The notes under the pieces were generated by a model. The model was given only the letters and a program-made list of their open reading frames with translations, searched no databases and was not told the origin of the DNA. The position numbers were made by a program, and so were the translations under genes. Of a stretch of DNA of 64,000 nt, positions 35,859-46,425 are shown piece after piece; position 1 is the stretch's first letter; every line of letters starts with the position of its first letter. Source of the DNA: Anomaloglossus baeobatrachus (Eukaryota > Chordata > Amphibia > Anura > Aromobatidae); assembly GCF_048569485.1 (NCBI RefSeq), contig NC_134353.1:707537341-707601340 (forward strand), given 5' to 3'.

Positions 35859-36296
35859 TCAAAAGGATAAGGCACTTCTACCGAATTTCTAGTTACCAGG
35901 GTGCTCAGGTAGCTTTCCAGACCATATACAGTAGTAATATATACAAGGCACTCCTGAATTCAGTGAATTGATGATTTTTTATTTTTTCATACTCAGTATA
36001 GTCAAGTCAAGACGTTGCAGCCCAAACATGGCCTTCATCAGTAGCTAGCACCTGAGATGAAGGCAGTATTTGGAATGCTAGCAGATATGTGACTGTGATC
36101 TGCAGCCTGTTATTTCTGCCATGGGCACTTGTAGTAATGCTATTAAGAGTCTCTGTGGTTTGCAGCCTGTCATTAGCAGTATTCACTGCTGTGTGGAGGG
36201 CTCCACACAGCAGTGTGGACTTGACTATACTGAGTATGAAAAAATAAAAAATCATCAATTCACTGAATTCAGGAGTGCCTTGTATATATTACTACA
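35859..36296 (-). mobile_element. Element D: 438-bp hammerhead-foldback element inside Tc1
   Basis: Flanked by the exact 16-bp duplication atatccagtgtatggt (35843-35858 and 36297-36312), which lies in the interrupted Tc1 element. Inverted arms are 35930-36007 and 36218-36295. The unique tail is on the left; it ends (minus strand) CGGTAGAAGTGCC...CCTTTT, only weakly like the tails of B and C. Confidence 0.75.
36010..36042 (-). ncRNA. Hammerhead-like motif of element D
   Basis: Minus strand: CTGATGA, extra A, hairpin with stem GGCC/GGGC (one mismatch), then GCAAC in place of GAAAC. The opposite arm lacks the motif because it begins further in. Confidence 0.35.
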
Positions 36297-36749
36297 ATAT
36301 CCAGTGTATGGTGAAATGATGTTCATTCCACTACTGGATTATGGCCCCAACAGTGGAACCTTCAGTAGTTTAGAAATTCTTCTGTAGCCAATACCATCAG
36401 TATCTTTTGCAACAATAAGGTTGGTAAGGTCTTGAGACAGCTGTCTGGTTTTCCTACCATGAGATCTTTCTTGTTTGGCATCTTGGTTATTACAGGCCAT
36501 CAGCTGAACCAGCTGATATAATTTTTCACTAAGTGGCAGGATTGCTTTTTAATTACTGATAGATTTAAGCTGGTGACGTGACTGCATGGCTTTTTCATGG
36601 CTTTTTTTCAATAAATTTTCCCTGTATCCTTTCTGATTAGTACACATAACTTAACTTCATTTACAGACATCTATAGGGTTTTCTTTCCTGTGTGGATTGG
36701 ATGGGTTGTTATATCTGGTTAGAAAGTCATATCAATAGCACCTTTTGAA

Positions 36750-37608
36750 ATATGTTTATGTAGAAAATTAGTGAAACTGGCAGTAGGTCTGAGAGTTGAG
36801 CTTCACTCCATCCTCAACCCGAAGAGGTCCCACAAGTTCATCTTTGATACCAGCCCATACCAGTACCCCACCTCCACCTTGCTGGCGTCTGAGTCGGAGT
36901 GGAGCTCTCTGCCCTATCCAGCCTCTGGCCCATCCATCTGGCCCATCAAGAGTCATTCTCTTTTCATCAGTCCATAAAACCTTTGAAAAATCAGTCTTAA
37001 GACATTTCTTCGCCCACTCTTGACGTTTTATCTTATGTTTCTTGTTCAAAGGTGGTCGTTTTTCAGCCTTCCTTACCTTGGCCATGTCCCTGAGTATGGC
37101 ACACCTTGTGCTTTTTGATACTCCAGTAATGTTGCAGCTCTGAAATATGTCCAAACTGGTGGCAAATGGCATCTTGGCAGCTTCAAGCTTGATTTTCCTC
37201 AATTCATGGGTAATTTTGCACCTTTTTTGCCCAACACTCTTCTTGCGACAATGTTGGCTATTTGCAATGAAACGCTTGATTATTTAGTGATCACGCTTCA
37301 AAAGTTTAGCAATTTCAAGACTGCTGCATCCCTCTGCAAGACATCTCACATTTTGGGACGTTTCAGAGCCCGTCAAATCTCTCTTCTGACCCATTTTGCC
37401 AAAGGAAAGGAAGTTGCCTAATAATTAAGCACACCTTATATAGGGTGTTGTCATTACACCACACCCCTCCTCATTACAGAGATGCACATCCTCTGATTTA
37501 CTTAACTGGAAGTTGGCTGTCAAGCCTATACAGCTTGAAGTAGGACAACATGTATAAAAAGTATCATGTGATCAAAACACTCATTTGCCTAATAATTCTG
37601 CACACAGT
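36750..37608 (-). mobile_element. Mariner-like transposon fragment
   Basis: The right end carries the inverted terminus ctgtgtgcagaattattagg next to TA (37609-37610). The left end is truncated where it meets the Tc1 relic. It includes a transposase relic. Confidence 0.75.
36768..37202 (-). pseudogene. Mariner transposase fragment
   Basis: A 144-codon minus-strand frame with NKKHKIKRQEWAKKCLK, VLWTDEKRMTLDGPDGWARG and GGGVLVWAGIKDELVG, matching the catalytic-Asp region of Tc1/mariner transposases. The N-terminal part lies in another frame upstream (about 37200-37420) and the C-terminal part is missing. Confidence 0.8.
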
Positions 37609-37724
37609 ATAATGTTCAAATTAACTCTGTAATACGCATGGTCACTTTTATAACTGATCATTAGTTTCACCACTTATAAACATCCTTTACTTCCTTTTTT
37701 TTTTATTCCTTTTTTTATTCCAAT

Positions 37725-37905
37725 GTGCTGAAGAAGGGGCTTGTTTTCGAGGAATAAATGAAAGTAATACATTAAAATGGAAACCAACTTGTGGAAAAAC
37801 CCTGTTATGACTAAAGTATAGAAAAATAAAACTAATGATATCAAATGAGACGCGACACCAGGTGCACACAAATTAGGATGCTTTACAAAAGAAAGAAACC
37901 AAACT
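37725..37905 (+). other. Possible further member of the hammerhead-foldback family
   Basis: ctgaagaagg and tttcgaggaataaat occur in the spacing seen in elements B-E, but GAAAC and ACGCGT are absent and I find no target-site duplication. Confidence 0.2.
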
Positions 37906-37989
37906 AGCATCATTACGGATCAACATATTTATATTGGTGCAATATTGCTAGTCCTGCCTTATAATTTAGGAAGAATTCATAAGAATGTA

Positions 37990-38280
37990 AATTATTGTAT
38001 GCTAATGAGCACAGGGACTAGTACAAGGGCATTAGTTCCTGCGTTCATTCCACCCTCTTAGCGTGTTAGCACACCCACAGGGGGGAAATGAGTGCAGGAA
38101 CTAACGCTCTGGTGACAAGTTCCTGCGGTCACTAGCATATCATAAAGGATCTTTAGAAATAATTTTTCTAAAGATCCCTTTATCTATGCTATTAGATACA
38201 GAGGCAGTTAGACAGGGATTAGCAATATGTACCCAGTACTGCTCGTGATTCTGGGTGAATATTGTTGAAATAGCTCACGT
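37990..38280. mobile_element. Decayed copy of the 41300-42016 palindrome family
   Basis: Shared blocks: tgtatgctaatgagc, gcattagttcc, gatctttagaaata, tctatgct, gggattagcaatatg. Only part of the element is present. Confidence 0.6.
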
Positions 38281-38410
38281 TGCTGGAAGCATTAATTACA
38301 AAATTATTCTAATGTAAAAAATGTCAGGTTTATGGATTCAAGTTTTTATGTTTCTTCTCGTTCCGGCTGCCCATGTCATGCCTATATCAAGCAATGAGGG
38401 CTCCTAGATA

Positions 38411-38785
38411 TAATGGTGTTGTCCAGTGGAAACAAGTTATCTTCCATCTGTAGTATAAGCGATAACTGGCGGATGGATCAGTGGGTGTCCCATCACTGGG
38501 ACCTGCACTACTCGGCATATCAGGGATTTTTTCCCCCCAATAGGACACACAGCAGGTCGGAAACCCAACCGAGGCACCAATAATTCTCTATGGGGTTGAC
38601 AGAAAAAGCCAAGCACAATGCTTGACAGCCCTATAGGGAATCAATGGAGAGTAGAATACACATGCTTAAAGTTCCCCATTGAATCAGTGAGGGTCCTTTG
38701 GTTCGGGTCCAACTAAATCAACACATTACCACCTTTCCTGTGGATTGGAGATATCTTGTTTTCACCGGACAATCCCTTTAACTTA
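38411..38785. mobile_element. MITE with GTTGTCC...GGACAATCC ends
   Basis: Left gttgtccagtggaaacaagt and right cttgttttcaccggacaat are inverted matches. TTAA follows the right end. Confidence 0.55.
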
Positions 38786-39718
38786 AAAGTACTCATAATG
38801 TGACAAAATTGGGAGTGTTCGTGATTTACGAGATTATTTATTTTTATTTGCGAGCAGTATTACTAGGCAGGTTACTGCTGAGCATGGTAATCATATCCCA
38901 CCCTTAGCGTCATCTAGTCAGACTTGTTCATCTGGTTTCATAGATTCATATAACTGCATATCTAAACACGACCAGTCATGGGTGGGTGATATCTACACTC
39001 ATTTATCGTATACAAGTAGGTTTTTTTTATTTGTATTTTACTGGCAGCTCTTTGATTAAAAGGGTTAAACTTAAATTACCTATAGAAAAACAATATAATA
39101 TCTGAGTTTCAATGATGTGCTCTCATTGCGTGTATCATAGAAATTCAGTGATAAGTATAGATAATTTGTGTCCTTTTCCAGTGAAACAGAAAAGGAACAA
39201 TACAAAGGCCATCAGTGAGCACACCCGTATATCCTATACAGTCTCCTCCACCCCTGTGAGTGTCTTTCTTGAACTCCTGACCTCATCTAAGATGATGTCA
39301 GCAATATGCAGGGTCTGACTCACAACTAAGCCTGCAGCATGTAGTGGTGAAAGCAGCAGTAAGGTAAGACGGTTGTGAAGGTGGTGTCAGCTGCCCTCCA
39401 TTATGGCTGGCATGAGAAATAATTCATGATAAGTTGAATACATACCAGACCTTGTTTCTTCCATGTACACTATGGTACATATATACATTATATGTCACTT
39501 ATGTTGTGTCCTTTTCCTGTGCATTTCATTACTATGAACAGTGGTGTAAATCTAAGCACGTGGGCTCAACAAGCTCTTTCGCCAACAAAGCAGCCAACTA
39601 TCACAGGGTTGTACGAGACCCAATACACAATAGACTAACATCGACCAATCCTGCAGATATCAGTGGGTTTGGCCGACAGTCTACTATGTAATGTAGCACC
39701 ACACTCTCAATATTGATG
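38786..39718. other. Spacer, nothing recognised
   Basis: No transposon termini or credible coding frame. Confidence 0.5.
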
Positions 39719-39770
39719 TTGGGCATAGCTCCCAACTGTCCCGGATTTAGCAGGACTATGCTGATTTTAG

Positions 39771-40211
39771 ATTTAAAAAAAAATGGAAAGAGGAGCGCAT
39801 GTGAAGGATTTTCGGGGAACCGGTGTAGATGGAGGGATTGAAACCGCTCACCTGGCATGGTTGTGCAACCTTGCACAACCGCGGTAAAAGCGTGGATAAT
39901 GTGATGGTTCCTGGTGCCAGGACGCTGATCTGGATGTGTCCGTCTGAAAAGGCTGGAACTTTACAGAGTGGTCATGTGACTGATCACCGGGGAACCTGCG
40001 CGCCGCTGGTCCTGTTTGAGATTAAAACCTCCACCGCAAAGCAGCTCCTGCCGTGAATCCCACAAGGGGAAAATATGGATCAAAAATATATGTAATGCCA
40101 CGGTCAGAGGGAGCGCTAAGGAGGCCAGACTAAACGGTAAGTTAAAAAGTTTTTTCCTTTATTTCTTCACGTGCACAACGTGTTTCGATATGTAAAATAT
40201 CTTCAGGTGGA
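39771..40211 (-). mobile_element. Element E: 441-bp hammerhead-headed monomer
   Basis: Flanked by the exact 14-bp duplication tatgctgattttag (39757-39770 and 40212-40225). Unlike A-D it has no inverted second copy. On the minus strand it starts within about 5 bases of CTGAAGA, so the motif marks the 5' end. AATAAA follows about 20 nt after GAAAC. Near the 3' end is a perfect 8-bp hairpin GGTTGTGC/GCACAACC, then CCAGGTGAG, as in element B. It ends in an A/T-rich stretch. Confidence 0.8.
40177..40207 (-). ncRNA. Hammerhead-like motif of element E
   Basis: Minus strand: CTGAAGA (fits CTGANGA), a hairpin GATAT/ATATC that overlaps the first box by two bases, intact GAAAC, then ACGTT. Both boxes are intact, but the helix register is shifted relative to the canonical core. 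Confidence 0.4.
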
Positions 40212-40310
40212 TATGCTGATTTTAGGGCTCAATCCCGCTGTACCGGGGGGCAGGGCTTTGTCCCGTCTTCCTGTCACTTTTCCTCTGTAGCTCCTCCTCA
40301 TTGGGAGCGG

Positions 40311-41295
40311 GGCCGACATATCTCTGCATGTGCTTAAACTAAATAAACAATTCTCTCCTCTGGTCTCCCTGGAACCTTTACGTCCTTAGGCATCACTACC
40401 AATGAGCCACTGCCCAGACAGCTATGGGAGAATTTGGTTTACTGGACCTGTAATGGGAACCCAGAAACAGATTACACAGCTACATAGAAATACATCTGTA
40501 CATAGCAGTGTACTTCTATGTAGCTGTATTTTAGAGGTGAAGAAAAAATATTATTTTTTTGTTCCTATAAAACTGCTAAAAATAAGGAGAAACAATTACA
40601 AAAATGTATTTTTTTTTTTTCCCCACAAACACTCACCCAGGACTCGAACTGACAACCTTCAACATTAAGACAGCAAGGAGCTAAGGCTTTGAGCCACAGG
40701 CTCTGGTGATGTGATAGGAAGAATCTTGTATACTTGAAGCTGCAAGGCAGGCTCTGACTCCACAGGCAGATTATACGGATACATAGAGATACACTGTATA
40801 GAGTAGTGTTTTTCCCCTTGTTTGATGTGTTTTTGTTCAAATGTTGAAGCCAGGTTTTAATGTGTGAACATGGCCTTATAGACACAAAACGCAACATGTC
40901 ACATAGTGATATTACGTCAAGATAAGAATGTTCTGGCTGCTACGACTTTAATGAATGAACAGTCCTGGGCATCTGCTGAATGTCCCTCACTGCCAAATGG
41001 CTGTGGCTAGGGGCGTGGTCAAAATTTGCCACATTCTTCATAAGTTAACACAGGTAAGATGTTGGTGGGAGATAAGGATACAGCATGTCAATTCCTGTCT
41101 AATTCCGGATAAGCCGCTGCCAGAGATGGCTCTCATAGAGAACACAGAATCACTCGGCAGAGATGAATATTCAGCTTTACAGGGAAGTCATGATCATTCA
41201 GCCAGCAGCTATCTAATGTATATGAGGTGCATTAGTTTTTATACAACTGCTCAGTCTCTTCAATGAGATACAGTGCTCCTCTAATTTTGGGGACA
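40311..41295. other. Spacer, nothing recognised
   Basis: No gene. cagctacatagaaatacatc near 40478 and its approximate inverse near 40515 form a small palindrome. Confidence 0.4.
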
Positions 41296-41299
41296 TTAA

Positions 41300-42016
41300 A
41301 GGGAACCTGTCAGGTGCAATATGCATCCAGAAAGACGAGCATTTCTGGGTGCATATTGCTAATCGCTGCTCAACCGTCCCTGTATACACTATCAGAGATA
41401 AAGAGATCTTTAGAAAAAGTATTTCTAAAGATCTTTTATTGTATGCTAATGAGCGAGGGGACTAATCCCCTGGGCATTAGTTCCCCTGGCTAGTCGTCTC
41501 CATTAGCATGTTAGTACGCCCCTGTGGGCGTACTAACATGCTAATGAGTGCAGCGTCAGAGGATGATTTCACTCACCTCTCCGCTGCCATCGCCGCCCGA
41601 CTCTGGATTTCGGCTCAGTGCGCATGACCCCGGAGTTCCGGTCATGTGCACTATGAAGCCGGGTGTACGCGTCCTGGCTTCAAACTGAAGTAGTGCGCAT
41701 GACCAAAACTCCGGAGTCATGCGCACTGAGCCTAAATCCAGCGTCGGACGATGGTAGCGGAGAGGTGAGTGAGATCATCCTCTGGCACTGCACATTCATT
41801 AGCATGTTAGTACACCCCTGAGCCGACTAGCCAGAGGAACTAACGCCCAGGGGACTAGTCCCCTCGCTCATTAGCATAGAAGATCTTTAGAAATACTTTT
41901 TTTTAAAGATCTCTTTATCTATGCTAGTGTATACAGGGATGGTTAAGCAGGAATTAGCAATATGCACCAAGAACTGCTCGTGGTTCTGGGGGCATATTGC
42001 ACCTGATAGGTTCCCT
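41300..42016. mobile_element. 717-bp near-perfect palindrome transposon, TTAA-flanked
   Basis: Starts agggaacctgtcaggtgcaa and ends with the inverted form (cacctgataggttccct), flanked by TTAA at 41296-41299 and 42017-42020. Arms pair along most of their length; an inner hairpin lies at about 41511-41545. A piggyBac or Kolobok MITE fits the TTAA target. Confidence 0.85.
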
Positions 42017-42230
42017 TTAAGAAAATTGTTGTCAATTAACAAGCCATTTTTTTTGTTTCAGTCAGGCGACCTAATTGTAGGTTGAAAACAGCCCATTGAT
42101 TGCATCTAGTCTGACTTCATCAAAGATGTGGACAATTGTACATTTGTACAGGATCACAACCATTCAGACGTTCGTGTTGCACGTACGTTTTCTATTTGTG
42201 TTTTTTCACAGATACAACATGTACCCATTA
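42017..42230. other. Spacer
   Basis: Nothing recognised. Confidence 0.4.
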
Positions 42231-42239
42231 TAGTTTGAG

Positions 42240-42990
42240 GGTGTTCACATGTCCGTGTTTTTTTAATTGACCAATCGACCTTTGCAAAACGCGGACATGT
42301 CTATTTTGTTCTGGCAGCAAGGGTGAAAATTACCAATACTAGTCTATGGGTCTGTCAAAAATACGTACAGCACACGGATGGCATCAGTGTGCTATCCATG
42401 TTTTAACATTGCAAAGGACAGGAGAAGCTTTGTAACTTATTTATTCATACATGAAAAACACTGATAAAACACTGTTTTTCCCATTTTAATGTTTAATGGG
42501 AAAGAGAGGATTCAATTTTTATGTTTTAATTAAAAAAATTATTTATTATTATGTGGCCTGTGTTTTCGCCTGTACGTGTCACACTGATGTCATATGGATC
42601 ACATCAGTGTGCGGTCCCGTGTGACACCCGTGCTGCCGGCAGAAAACGGACATGACGCTATGTGAAGCACACGGACATGTGTATGCTCCACACAGACACA
42701 CGATCTATGTCACACCGCGGACGATCCAAGTCACGCCGCGGACGATCCAAGTCACGCCGCGGACGATCCAAGTCACGCCGCGGACGATCCATGTCACGCC
42801 GCGGACGATCCATGTCACGCCGCGGACGATCCATGTCACGCCGCGGACGATCCATGTCACGCCGCGGACGATCCATGTCACGCCGCGGACGATCCATGTC
42901 ACGCCGCGGACGATCCATGTCACGCCACGGACGTGTGCGCATGGCCATTGATTTTAATGGGTCTACGCGTATCCATGTCTCAGATCCATG
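42240..42990. mobile_element. MITE-like 'GTCCGTGTT' repeat with internal minisatellite
   Basis: acatgtccgtgtt at the left and inverted pieces acggacatg near 42645-42680, together with cacatcagtgtgcgg and its inverse, indicate a hairpin MITE related to that starting at 63646. Boundaries are uncertain. Confidence 0.45.
42709..42940 (+). repeat. 21-bp minisatellite, about 11 units
   Basis: Unit gtcacgccgcggacgatccat. About ten units are near-identical, differing mainly at the final base (a or t). Each keeps four CpG sites and a CCGCGG palindrome. The multiple-of-three period opens several frames, which are not genes. Confidence 0.95.
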
Positions 42991-43095
42991 TGAAAACAGA
43001 CATCAAACGTACCAGAGACATGGAAGTGTGCAGGAGACCTAACATAAATGAACAGACCTGACAAAGGAGTCCTAAAAAAACCCCTGTGTTTCTAA

Positions 43096-43461
43096 GGCTA
43101 TGTGCGGACGTTGCGTACAGTCACTGCAGAAATTTCTGCAGCGATCTGAAGAGCACACGCGCGCTTCAAAACGCTGCAGAAAATGTCCGTAGTGAAAAAA
43201 AAAAAGCCGATTCCATGCGCTCTGCCTGCAGCTCCTCCCATAGACAGAGCGGGGGCTGCAGGCAAAGCACACGGTAGAAGTGACATGTCCCTTCTTAGAA
43301 CGCGCGCTTCGGGCAGCAGCCGAAGCGCTGCGCTCTAAGACGCCACGTGCGCACGGCTTCTCTCTTCATAGATTATGCAGGGGATGCAGGACGCATGCAG
43401 TTACGCTGCGCTACAAAGCGCAGCGTAACTGCATGTAATTACGCAACGTGCGCACATAGCC
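43096..43461. mobile_element. Hairpin MITE, PIF/Harbinger-like (GGCTATGTGCG)
   Basis: Left ggctatgtgcggacgttgcg and inverted right end ggctatgtgcgcacgttgcg; TAA duplicated at 43093-43095 and 43462-43464. The interior is CpG-rich and partly palindromic. Confidence 0.8.
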
Positions 43462-43464
43462 TAA

Positions 43465-44985
43465 GAGAACTTTGTGTTAACATTATGATTGCTTTTCCTC
43501 TCCTCCTGTTCCCCCATATTGAAAAACTGCAAATATACCAAGATGAAGAGGATATGGCCTGTAAGTCAGGAGGTTTCAACCACCGTATGTGAATAGGGTT
43601 TTAAAATAACAGAACATCATGAAAGAATCCATCACTGCAGCAGCCAATACAGATAATAAATGTATGCATATCGCCTATGGACAAAATAGGATTTCGCATA
43701 TTGAAAAACACAAACAGTATGAATCAGAATAATGATCTGAGGTGATCCCTTCCATGAAAGTCGCACCTGTCCATGTCACACCTCTTTCCAGGCTTGGGAC
43801 TAAATCTAGTAATCCAGGCGCGGCTCAGCCATTAATCTGGGTGATGGAATCTCCACATTATGTACGAGTATGACTGAAATAATGACACATATGATTCTTA
43901 TTATCCACAAATGACCTTTATTGGCGATGACAAATAATACACATGTGCTGTACAGTATTTCATTATGGTTGGCAGAAATACCACAGCTTCCTTTTTAAGC
44001 CCCTTTCTATATGATATTCTTCTCTGACGTCATGCCATGTTAACCACTTCCTCCCTAGATGTATAGCACATTCCCAGGAGCCTAGGTTAATATGAGCATC
44101 CCTCCCTTTTCTCAGTGTTAACCCCTTCTTTTCCAGAGGCCAAAGCTTTCCTCCTGGTTGTTGGCAGCTAAGGGGTGAATGCCATCTTTCTTCCACCCCC
44201 TCTGCTATCCCCCTCCCCGGTCCCAGCTGCCTGGTTGCTGTGGTTACACAGCTTCATGTTCAGGCGGGTGCAGAATGCAAGATGAGAGAGGTATAAGCAT
44301 GAATAACAAAATATACTCCAGCACCCCGCCTCCTCCATAACAGAGAGGACCCTGCAGCCAGCACTGGCATCTGGAAGAGGATGAGGGAACCACTGGAAGA
44401 GGAAATGGGGGAGGGGGCATGCCTTCATCTGACATATCATTTGTAGCTCCCAATAAGTGACCCTATTGTACATGTCTTCAGGTGCTGCCATCTTCTGCAC
44501 GGACAGTAAATGAGGCAGTTCTGAGGTGTAGCGGTGCCCACCTACATTTGTATTTTTTTTTAGACATCTAAACCAAAAATAGTAATGGACCATAAAGATT
44601 ATAAGTGATACATCCGTAGCTCAATACACTAATATGAAGGAAGCGTTCACTGTGAGCTGTAATATTCACAATGACCTACTCTAGTGCTACCAACCTGAAA
44701 ACTCATCTGTTTTATATCACTAGAAAACAAAGTCTGTTTTTACAGACTGTCCAGGAAATTTACGGGTGGTTTGCAACCCTGCTGATAGTTCACTGACTAG
44801 TGCGCTCCTCCCCACAGGTATCCTGAGAAGAATGGCCGGGAAATTAGACGTCTTTAATGCTGAATATTAATGAAGGTGCTTCCCAGAGGAGCCCCATCTC
44901 AGAAGAGTACGAATATCCTGTGTGGTAATGTCAAATAAAGTGGGCACCATGAAGCTGGACTTGCACAACCTCACAACCTCTAAGG
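43465..44985. other. Mostly unique sequence, no gene recognised
   Basis: This is one of the longer stretches without repeat termini. A 141-codon minus-strand frame (44168-44593) resembles nothing I know. TTTATT at 43918-43923 would be a minus-strand poly(A) signal if a transcript existed. Confidence 0.4.
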
Positions 44986-45310
44986 CAGTGGTCCCCAACC
45001 TTTCTGACCTTGAGAGCCACATTCAGCTCTGAGAGATGGTCGTGAACCACCTCCAGCTAACGCCCCATCACAGTAGTGATACCCAGAGCCCCCATTTCCA
45101 GTACAATGATATACAAATCACATCAATACAGTATACCAAGGTGTATGAGTTCCTACCTTACTCCCATTCAGATCTGCTCTTCTGTGTGGGGGCTACTCAC
45201 AAAAGTCTCAATATGGAGACCGGCTCTTGATAGACATGTTACCTATGCACCAAGTTGGCAGACACACATCACGAGCCTGCAAACCACATGTGGCTCCCAA
45301 GCCAAACTTC
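44986..45310. mobile_element. hAT fragment (CAGTGGTCCCCAACC end)
   Basis: cagtggtccccaacctttc followed by gagagccacattc is a typical hAT terminus with coding-like 'gagccac' sequence. The right terminus is absent. Confidence 0.6.
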
Positions 45311-45444
45311 TTACGATATATACCAGTTTTACACCACAAACAAAAACAATATCTCCATGATTTAAAAATATTGCTGCGTTGATGAGACTTGTATGACTCA
45401 ATTCACACCTTCACTCGAGTTCAGGATAAGAAGAGGTGCCCAGT

Positions 45445-45681
45445 AGTGATGAGCGAGCATTACCATGCTTGGGTGCTCGGTACTTGCTAAGAGCAGTTGT
45501 ATACTTGGATAGACGCGACTTGAGTATAATGGAAACCAAAGGGGACTCGAGCATTCGTGGAAAAATGCTCGAGACTCCCATTGATTTCTATTACACTCGG
45601 GACGGTACTCGAGTCAAGCCCATCGAAGCATTCAATTGCTCTTAACGAACACCCGAGCATGGCAGTGCTCACTCATCACTA
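45445..45681. mobile_element. 237-bp hAT MITE (TAGTGATGAGCG)
   Basis: Inverted ends tagtgatgagcgagc and gctcactcatcacta; 8-bp duplication gtgcccag / gtgcctag (45437-45444 and 45682-45689, one mismatch). Confidence 0.85.
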
Positions 45682-45863
45682 GTGCCTAGTTCTTCATTTA
45701 TCTACGCCGCATCCACCATCTATTTTCAGGTGCCTCCCATCTTACTTCTCACGCAAAAAAAATCAACTGGTCACACGTTCTCTCAGTAGTGAAGCTCTCT
45801 GGAGATTAGTAGACAAGAATACTTTTATTATACTTACAGGATGAAAACGTCTTACAATTCTTA

Positions 45864-46422
45864 AGCGGGCTTTACACGCTACAATATATCTTACGATGTG
45901 TCGGCGGGGTCACGTCGTAAGTGACACACATCCGGCATCGTAAGTTATATTGTAGCGTGTGACAGCTACGTGCGATTGCGATTGAACGTAAAAACGTTCA
46001 TCGCATGCACGTTGTTCAATTGCTAAAAATTGAACGTGAGGTTGTTCAATGTTCCCGAGGCAGCACACATCGCAGTGTGTGACACCCCGGGAACGATGAA
46101 CAGATATTACCTGCGTCCCGCGGCTCCCGACGGCAATGCGGAGGGAAGGAGGTGGGCGGGATGTTTACGTCCCGCTCATCTCCGCCCCTCCGCTTCTATT
46201 GGCCGGCTGCCGCGTGACGTCGATGTGACGCCAAACGTCCCTCCCACTCCAGGAAGTGGACGTTCGCAGCCCACATCGAGGTCGTATGGAAGCGTAAGTA
46301 CGTGGGACGGGAAATAATAGTTTGTGCAACACGTTCAATAAATTGAACGTGCCGCACATACAATGGGGGCGGTTACGATCGCATACAATATCGTATGCTT
46401 AATTGTAACGTGTAAAGCAGGT
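45864..46422. mobile_element. Hairpin MITE, CTTTACACG family, copy 1
   Basis: Ends agcgggctttacacg and, inverted, acctgctttacacg; TTA at 45861-45863 and 46423-46425. It shares termini and inner words (gacgcacatccggc-like, ctcatctccgcccctc) with 56119-56673, 56893-57473 and 61096-61667. The TTA duplication suggests PIF/Harbinger. Confidence 0.8.
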
Positions 46423-46425
46423 TTA

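Larger units (their letters stand above)
35460..36745 (-). mobile_element. Tc1-type transposon (third family), 3'-truncated, split by element D
   Basis: On the minus strand, a 5' region near 36620-36745 is followed by a decayed N-terminal transposase region. After element D comes PRITCVKLQKDLKSAG and SKKTISNALNLHGL (35601-35807), the Tc1 helix-turn-helix part. The catalytic part and 3' terminus are missing. Confidence 0.75.
39719..40310. mobile_element. hAT-type fragment (CTCCCAACTGTCCC family) split by element E
   Basis: gggcatagctcccaactgtc before element E and ggctcaatcccgctgtaccg after it belong to a common amphibian repeat whose opposite end is recognisable near 55607-55635 (cacttgggaggcatggc). 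Confidence 0.45.

Noticed and set aside
42709-42940. CRISPR-like array
   Set aside because: Units are contiguous tandem copies with no spacers, in a vertebrate genome.
42652-43042. Repetitive RS-like or VTPRTI-like proteins
   Set aside because: They arise from the 21-bp minisatellite in several frames on both strands.
44168-44593. 141-codon minus-strand gene
   Set aside because: No recognisable domain, no splice or promoter context, composition not coding-like.
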